Below, in pieces: positions 24,200 through 28,888 of a stretch of 28,888 bases of DNA. The position numbers and the translations under genes are program-made. This DNA is from JBKEBQ01 sp047973225. GTDB lineage: Bacteria > Bacillota_I > Bacilli_A > Erysipelotrichales > Erysipelotrichaceae. The first letter of the stretch is position 1; each line of letters begins with the position of its first letter. The DNA is taken from positions 1 to 28,888 of the forward strand of contig JBKEBQ010000022.1 of the NCBI GenBank assembly GCA_047973225.1, given 5' to 3'. The notes under the pieces were generated by a model. It ran no database searches. It worked only from the letters and a program-made list of their open reading frames with translations, and had not been told where the DNA came from.

Positions 24200-24242
24200 A
24201 ATACGCTCACTTATCTTACACATATATCTTAGATTTTAGCAC

Positions 24243-25439
24243 CTATTCACATTGTTTCAAAATATCTGCTAATTTTGATACTCCAATCGTTCCGTTTGGC
24301 ATATGTAAATCAAAGTTATCTACTATCGTAGCACCAACATTCGCAAAACTATCAAAAATTTCTAACGCTTTTCCTTCTTTCATGGTGTTACTATAAGCAA
24401 GAAAGGGCACCATTTCTTTAGTGTGATCACTTCCTATATACGTTGGATCATTTCCATGGTCCGCAACAATCAGCAACAAATCATCATCTTTGAGAACTGT
24501 TAATAATGTTGCCAACAATACATCAAAGCGCTGTAATTCTTCTCCATAGCCAACCGGATTTCTACGATGTCCCCATAAAGCATCAAAATCCACTAAGTTC
24601 ACAAAACATAATCCCTGCCAATCTTTTTTCGCAAGAGCGATAGTTTGTTGCATACCATGCACACTGCTCGTAGATTTATGTGCCTCACTAATACCTTCGC
24701 CATCGAAAATATCATTAATTTTTCCAACACTGATAACATCCAAACCAGCATCTTTTAACACATTGAGTGCTGTTCTTCCATAAGGCTTTAATGCATAGTC
24801 GTGTCGGTTCGATGTTCTAACAAACGTGCCCTTTTTACTTCCCGTATACGGGCGTGCTATAATTCTGCCAACTTTCCATTCGGGCTTCATCGTAAGTTCA
24901 CGTGCTATTTCACAATACTTATATAAATTATCTAATCCCATCGTTTCTTCATTCCCACAAATCTGTAAAACTGAATCTGCTGATGTATAGACAATCATAT
25001 TCCCTGTAGCAATTTCTTCTTCGCCATATGCATCTAAGATTTCCGTACCACTAGCTGCTTTGTTACCTATAACTTTGCGTCCTGTTCGTTTTTGTAGCTC
25101 ATCAATCAATGTTTTGGGGAAACCTGTTTTAGTAAAGGTTTGAAAAGGTGTATCAATATACAAGCCCATCATCTCCCAATGTCCGGTCATCGTATCTTTT
25201 CCAATGCTCGCTTCTTTCATTTTTGTATATACACCTATCGGCTTAGATATTGGATCTAGCGATGCTAATGGTGTCAAATTCGCGATCCCTAATTTTTGTA
25301 AAGTCGGAATGTTAAAGTTGGGCATATGATCACTGATGTGTGAAAGCGTATTCGCACCCTTATCATAGCCTGCTACATCATCACTCCCAACACCTAAGGA
25401 ATCAATAACAATCGTAAATATGCGCTTATATTTTTTCAT
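24243..25439 (-). CDS. deoB: Phosphopentomutase
   Basis: It interconverts (deoxy)ribose-1-phosphate and (deoxy)ribose-5-phosphate after nucleoside phosphorolysis. The 398-aa alkaline-phosphatase-superfamily enzyme has the metal site IDSLGVG near the N-terminus, KDTMTGHWEMMG with the catalytic Thr, and late metal ligands in VDFDALWGHRR, ADHGND and SDHTKE. ATG at 25437-25439 is preceded by AGGAG, 12 bases after deoD. Confidence 0.97.
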   Translation of the reverse strand: MKKYKRIFTIVIDSLGVGSDDVAGYDKGANTLSHISDHMPNFNIPTLQKLGIANLTPLASLDPISKPIGVYTKMKEASIGKDTMTGHWEMMGLYIDTPFQTFTKTGFPKTLIDELQKRTGRKVIGNKAASGTEILDAYGEEEIATGNMIVYTSADSVLQICGNEETMGLDNLYKYCEIARELTMKPEWKVGRIIARPYTGSKKGTFVRTSNRHDYALKPYGRTALNVLKDAGLDVISVGKINDIFDGEGISEAHKSTSSVHGMQQTIALAKKDWQGLCFVNLVDFDALWGHRRNPVGYGEELQRFDVLLATLLTVLKDDDLLLIVADHGNDPTYIGSDHTKEMVPFLAYSNTMKEGKALEIFDSFANVGATIVDNFDLHMPNGTIGVSKLADILKQCE

Positions 25440-25451
25440 GTGCCATTGCTC

Positions 25452-26168
25452 CTAAACACGAATCGCACTTTCTAGTGCTATTTGTATCATTTCATGGAAA
25501 GAATTTTGTCTTTGTTCTGCCGTGGTCGCTTCTTTTGTTACTAAAGAGTCTGAAATCGTCAACAAACATGCTGCTTGCTTATGTAACAGCTTTGCATTAT
25601 GAAACAAAGCAAAGCTTTCCATCTCGACACATACACAACCATGTTTGCTGAAGAACTCTGTATGATCATCTACATTCGTTTCATGATAAAATACATCGCT
25701 TGAATGAATACGGTGTTCATGTACCTGTTTATGCATATTTATCGCCGTTTGTTTGATCATATCATTTAAGGCATCACTAGGTTTTAAAACCCTACTTTTT
25801 TCACCGCTTTGCACAAACGCAAACGAAGATTCACTCCATGCATCACTTGCCAAAACAATATCAAATAATTGTAAATCTTTTGTATATGCGCCTGCACTCC
25901 CAATACGAATGATAGCTTCTACATCATAAAACTTAAATAATTCATAGGTGTAAATTCCAATACTTGGCATCCCCATTCCCGATCCCATGACCGAAATTTT
26001 TTTGCCTTTGTATGTTCCACTAAATCCAAACATATTACGAACATTGTTGAACTGTGTAACATCTTCTAAATACGTTTCAGCAATCAATTTTGCCCTTAGG
26101 GGATCTCCTGGCATCAATACCACTTTTGCGATATCCATTTCTTTTGCTTCTATATGCGGTGTTGGCAT
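25452..26168 (-). CDS. deoD: Purine-nucleoside phosphorylase, DeoD type
   Basis: It phosphorolyses purine (deoxy)nucleosides to base and sugar-1-phosphate. The 238-aa hexameric-type enzyme has the opening MPTPHIEAK, VVLMPGDPLRAK, the SGMGMPS loop, RIGSAGA, CVEMESFALF and the catalytic Asp in SDSLVT. An open frame reaches 37 codons further upstream, but ATG 26166-26168 has AAGGAGG in the right place and aligns with the family start. It is the first gene of deoD-deoB-cdd-pdp. Confidence 0.96.
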   Translation of the reverse strand: MPTPHIEAKEMDIAKVVLMPGDPLRAKLIAETYLEDVTQFNNVRNMFGFSGTYKGKKISVMGSGMGMPSIGIYTYELFKFYDVEAIIRIGSAGAYTKDLQLFDIVLASDAWSESSFAFVQSGEKSRVLKPSDALNDMIKQTAINMHKQVHEHRIHSSDVFYHETNVDDHTEFFSKHGCVCVEMESFALFHNAKLLHKQAACLLTISDSLVTKEATTAEQRQNSFHEMIQIALESAIRV

Positions 26169-26279
26169 CAAACACTCCTCCTTTGTATGTATATCATCAT
26201 ACTTTTTATTCGTGTTTATCATAACGTAATGTATAAGCAAATAAAAGGACAATCTGCCTAAAAGAAGATGAAATATCAT

Positions 26280-26660
26280 TTATTTTAGAATATTGTAAAC
26301 ACAACTTACAAGAAGATTGAGTTTTCATTTCTAAGATTCACAAACATTGTCCTAAATCAACCTTGTTAACTATGAAAATTATCGATTATGAAAATCAGTG
26401 ATGAAAGAAAAGTTAACACGCAGTGTCCGCATCCTAATCATTCCTACAAAAATTTGAAAAGTAATTTATCTCACTTTTGCATAGTGAAATTCATATCTTC
26501 CTATATCCATTTGAAAAGTTGCAAAACCATACTATTAAACATACTATCAACATTGATAAATTATTGTGGAGGAATTCAATGTTATCCAAATAATACGTAG
26601 CATAACCATATACAAAACCATCATGTTTACCTTATCATTTGTGTTATTCATAACATATTA
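26280..26660. other. Gene-poor stretch between deoD and asnA
   Basis: It holds the upstream regions of two divergent genes. A 70-codon open frame at 26388-26600 has no ribosome site and no known family. Apart from scattered AT-rich inverted repeats I see no element here. Confidence 0.5.
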
Positions 26661-26664
26661 CAAA

Positions 26665-26693
26665 TTGACTTCACCTTTATAATTGATTATACT
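26665..26693 (+). promoter_or_regulatory. Promoter of asnA
   Basis: A -35 TTGACT (26665-26670), 17-base spacer and -10 TATACT (26688-26693) end 27 bases before the start codon. The leader is too short for a T-box, unlike some Firmicute asparagine genes. Confidence 0.75.
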
Positions 26694-26720
26694 TATACTT
26701 ATTGAAATGAGGTAGTTATT

Positions 26721-27734
26721 ATGTCAAAAACTTATATTCCAAAAGGATATACGCCTTCTTTAAACATATTAGAAACAGAGATTGCTTTGAAACTCGTAAA
26801 AGACACCTTTGAGCGTCGATTGAGTGAAGCCTTGCATTTGACTCGTGTATCTGCACCTTTATTTGTACAAGCAGATACAGGCTTGAATGATGACTTAAAC
26901 GGCGTAGAGCGGGCGGTTGCTTTTGATGCTCCAAATGTAAATAATCGCTCCATTGAAATTATACATTCCCTTGCAAAGTGGAAGCGTGATGCATTAAACC
27001 GTTATCGTTTTCAAGCCATGGAAGGTTTATATACCGATATGAATGCCATTCGCCGTGACGAAGAATTGGATAACATTCACTCTATCTATGTCGATCAATG
27101 GGATTGGGAATTCATTATCGAAAAAAAAGATAGAAACATCGATTTTTTACAATATACAGCCAATAAAATTTATGATATCTTACTAGAAATCGAATATCTC
27201 ATGGTAAAACATTATCCTTCCTTAGGAGAGGCTAACTTACCTTCAAAAATACATACGATTACAACCCAAGAACTAGAAGATCTTTACCCTACTATGACAA
27301 GTAAAGAACGAGAAAATGCAATTGCGAAGGCTTATGGGGCAGTATTCCTCATCGGAATTGGTGATGTTTTAAATTCTGGAGATCGTCATGATGGCAGAGC
27401 TCCTGATTATGATGATTGGCAATTGAATGGTGATATTTTAGTTTGGTATCCTTTACTCAATCAAGCTTTAGAGTTATCTAGCATGGGGATTCGTGTCAAC
27501 GATAAGACCTTGCACACACAACTAGAAAAAGCCAATTGCAGCCATCGTTTAAGTTTACCTTATCATCAAGCGATTATGAATCATAAGCTGCCTCTTACGA
27601 TTGGTGGCGGAATCGGACAATCTCGATTGTGTATGTATTTTTTACGAAAAGCTCATATTGGTGAGGTGCAAGCTTCCTTATGGTCTGATGAAATTATTGA
27701 AGAATGCACCAAACACAAGATTCCTCTATTATAA
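26721..27734 (+). CDS. asnA: Aspartate-ammonia ligase (asparagine synthetase A)
   Basis: It makes asparagine from aspartate, ammonia and ATP, through an aspartyl-AMP intermediate. The 337-aa class II synthetase-like fold shows SAPLFVQADTGLNDDLNG, KWKRDAL, GLYTDMNAIRRDEELDN, YVDQWDWE, and the final motif GGGIGQSRLCM. ATG is preceded by ATGAGGT. It is a single-gene unit with its own promoter and terminator. Confidence 0.97.
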   Translation: MSKTYIPKGYTPSLNILETEIALKLVKDTFERRLSEALHLTRVSAPLFVQADTGLNDDLNGVERAVAFDAPNVNNRSIEIIHSLAKWKRDALNRYRFQAMEGLYTDMNAIRRDEELDNIHSIYVDQWDWEFIIEKKDRNIDFLQYTANKIYDILLEIEYLMVKHYPSLGEANLPSKIHTITTQELEDLYPTMTSKERENAIAKAYGAVFLIGIGDVLNSGDRHDGRAPDYDDWQLNGDILVWYPLLNQALELSSMGIRVNDKTLHTQLEKANCSHRLSLPYHQAIMNHKLPLTIGGGIGQSRLCMYFLRKAHIGEVQASLWSDEIIEECTKHKIPLL

Positions 27735-27735
27735 A

Positions 27736-27777
27736 AAACATGATTTGCTGGTACTTGCCAACAAATCATGTTTTTTT
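27736..27777. terminator. Bidirectional terminator between asnA and the small membrane protein gene
   Basis: AAACATGATTTG and CAAATCATGTTT form a 12-bp stem with an inner TGG/CCA extension, followed by seven T on the plus strand. A-rich sequence on the left gives a T-run on the minus strand, so it serves both convergent genes. Confidence 0.92.
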
Positions 27778-28015
27778 ATTCTGCTCTTAATTTTTCTTTT
27801 AACGCATCAAATTTTGCTCTGGTTACTTCATCAAAATCCAAACGTTCATCTAGCTCCAACAAAATTGCCGCATCATTCATTAACTCTAATAATTCTTCAG
27901 GGCTCTTTTCTTGCAATGCTTTTTTTCTTTTGTTTCGCTCAGTTAGTAAAACAATCGTACTTACTACACCAATTGATGCGAAAGCACCCAATGCAATTGC
28001 AATATATTTTTTCAT
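27776..28015 (-). CDS. Small membrane-anchored protein of unknown function
   Basis: This 79-aa protein has one N-terminal hydrophobic segment (about residues 4-24, MKKYIAIALGAFASIG), then a basic stretch (ERNKRKK) and a highly charged helical tail rich in Glu and Leu. It is probably a single-pass inner-membrane protein with a cytoplasmic tail. No family recognised. ATG at 28013-28015 has GAGGTGG upstream, and a good terminator follows, so it is likely a real gene. Confidence 0.7.
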   Translation of the reverse strand: MKKYIAIALGAFASIGVVSTIVLLTERNKRKKALQEKSPEELLELMNDAAILLELDERLDFDEVTRAKFDALKEKLRAE

Positions 28016-28019
28016 AATG

Positions 28020-28640
28020 CCACCTCACTTATACCCTTATTATATACACTATTTTCTAACTGTCAATATGACTACACTTTTCACTGTCACGGGGGGGATA
28101 ATATAGAATCATTGTTTAATAACTACTTAAATTTGCGTAACGTTCCTTATGGAACCCCCATGCACTCTCGCCACGAGTAACCACCTTAATTCAATATCAT
28201 GTTCTGAAAGCTGGTCAATCCATAACAATACAATTGATACTAGAGCGATTACAATATTCATTAATTTTGTTACTTATATTTTTTAGCAGTCGTTAATATG
28301 TAAGACAAGTATGTCCAGACCTAGTTTCTATGAATCCCCATTCCACTAAAAGCTGCCCTAATCTTGCTGGTGTGGAGTTGTAACAATTGCAAGCGATGCG
28401 TAAGGATTTGTGATGCCAAAAACACGTGCAACATTTACTTCCACAGAAACTCTAGCACAATCTTTTCTAGTCAATCTAATACGCATTTCCATTTTATTTT
28501 CTTTCTTTTTTATCTGTATTTTTAAATGAAACATATGAAATAGTCACTAACTTCGTTATTTTTATGATTTTGTTATAGCACTCTTTCTATTCATTATTTT
28601 GTACCATTCCTATTTCCTGATATAAATGTCATACCCTTTT
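28020..28640. other. Gene-free tract with eroded coding remnants
   Basis: No intact gene is visible. On the minus strand short stretches read like old protein: ARLGQLLVEWGFIETRSG (about 28305-28375) after a run starting MEMRIRLTRKDCARVS at about 28487, and LSEHDIELRWLLVARVHGG at about 28150-28215. Stops and frame changes break each. I cannot name their parents. A G7 run lies at 28091-28097. Confidence 0.4.
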
Positions 28641-28649
28641 TTTTAATTA

Positions 28650-28888
28650 TGACGCACACCTCTGACCAACCCCTGATGTGCCCACCATTCCATTTGTCGT
28701 TCAATTCAACCACTCTGAGATTACCGGTTTATACAAGGCCATTTCATTTGGAATGCACTTTTTTTTGTCACTTTCCTGAAACTGGAATTGATCGCTTCAA
28801 TAGCATTGGTGGTATACATCATTTTTCGTATCACCGTTCCATAATCAAATAGTTGCTCAATATGAGACCAGTTTCGCTTCCAAACATC
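28650..28888 (-). pseudogene. IS256-family (mutator-type) transposase remnant, C-terminal part
   Basis: From the window edge the minus strand reads DVWKRNWSHIEQLFDYG, VIRKMMYTTNAIEAINSSFRK and VTKKSAF. This is the conserved C-terminal block of IS256-type transposases (W..NW....F..Y...IRK.IYTTN.IE..N...RK). A frameshift follows at about 28745, giving NEMALYKPVISEWLN and then stops. The rest of the gene lies beyond base 28888. It is a dead copy; its inverted repeat was not located. Confidence 0.85.

Noticed and set aside
26388..26600. 70-codon plus-strand frame between deoD and asnA
   Set aside because: It has no ribosome site, no conserved motifs, and it ends before the asnA promoter.
27601..28106. 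Plus-strand frames over the end of asnA and the small membrane protein gene
   Set aside because: They are shadows of genes on the other frame/strand and cross a strong bidirectional terminator.
1..28888. CRISPR array, rRNA genes, prophage
   Set aside because: No regularly spaced direct repeats, no rRNA-like sequence and no phage structural or integrase genes were seen.

Overview
The window is low-GC DNA typical of an anaerobic Firmicute. The protein set suggests an Erysipelotrichia/Clostridia-like gut anaerobe: three-subunit anaerobic sulfite reductase, GapN, AsnA, a pdp/cdd/deoB/deoD nucleoside operon, HrcA-type CIRCE operators, a T-box leader and a CcpA-like cre box. No 16S gene or other species marker is present, so the lineage is an inference. 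Most genes lie on the minus strand.

Layout. 1-8.6 kb is housekeeping. It holds an MBL-fold hydrolase running off the left edge, an RlmD-type rRNA methyltransferase with a HAD phosphatase, htpG behind a promoter bracketed by two CIRCE operators, a Cof-type HAD phosphatase, a DUF1905/GNAT pair, a cold-shock gene and a two-gene ABC exporter. 8.7-12.3 kb is a decaying accessory cassette on the plus strand. An intact 117-aa secreted-peptide gene behind a cre-like box is followed by wrecks of a MacB/FtsX-like permease, its LolD/MacB-type ATPase, a second truncated permease and an ABC-2-like permease. A tRNA-Asp follows. 13.0-14.2 kb (minus) holds a T-box leader in front of a metE-like (YxjG/YxjH type) gene destroyed by frameshifts, stops and an internal deletion.

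14.2-22.2 kb is the metabolic core: gapN, asrCBA, then a Crp/Fnr-family regulator co-transcribed with a complete iron/heme/corrinoid-type ABC importer. The same palindrome (CGTGAT-N4-ATCACG) lies upstream of asrA and at the importer promoter. It fits the RETxxR recognition helix of the Crp-like protein, which suggests one small regulon joining sulfite reduction to uptake of a metal or tetrapyrrole. A Rex-like box also overlaps the asr promoter. 22.4-26.2 kb is a nucleoside catabolic operon (deoD-deoB-cdd-pdp). 26.7-27.7 kb is asnA. A small membrane protein follows, and the window ends in eroded DNA with an IS256-family transposase remnant.

The candidate new system is the Crp/importer/Asr regulon. 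The second most interesting items are the orphaned secreted peptide beside its dead exporter and the T-box retained in front of a dead gene.
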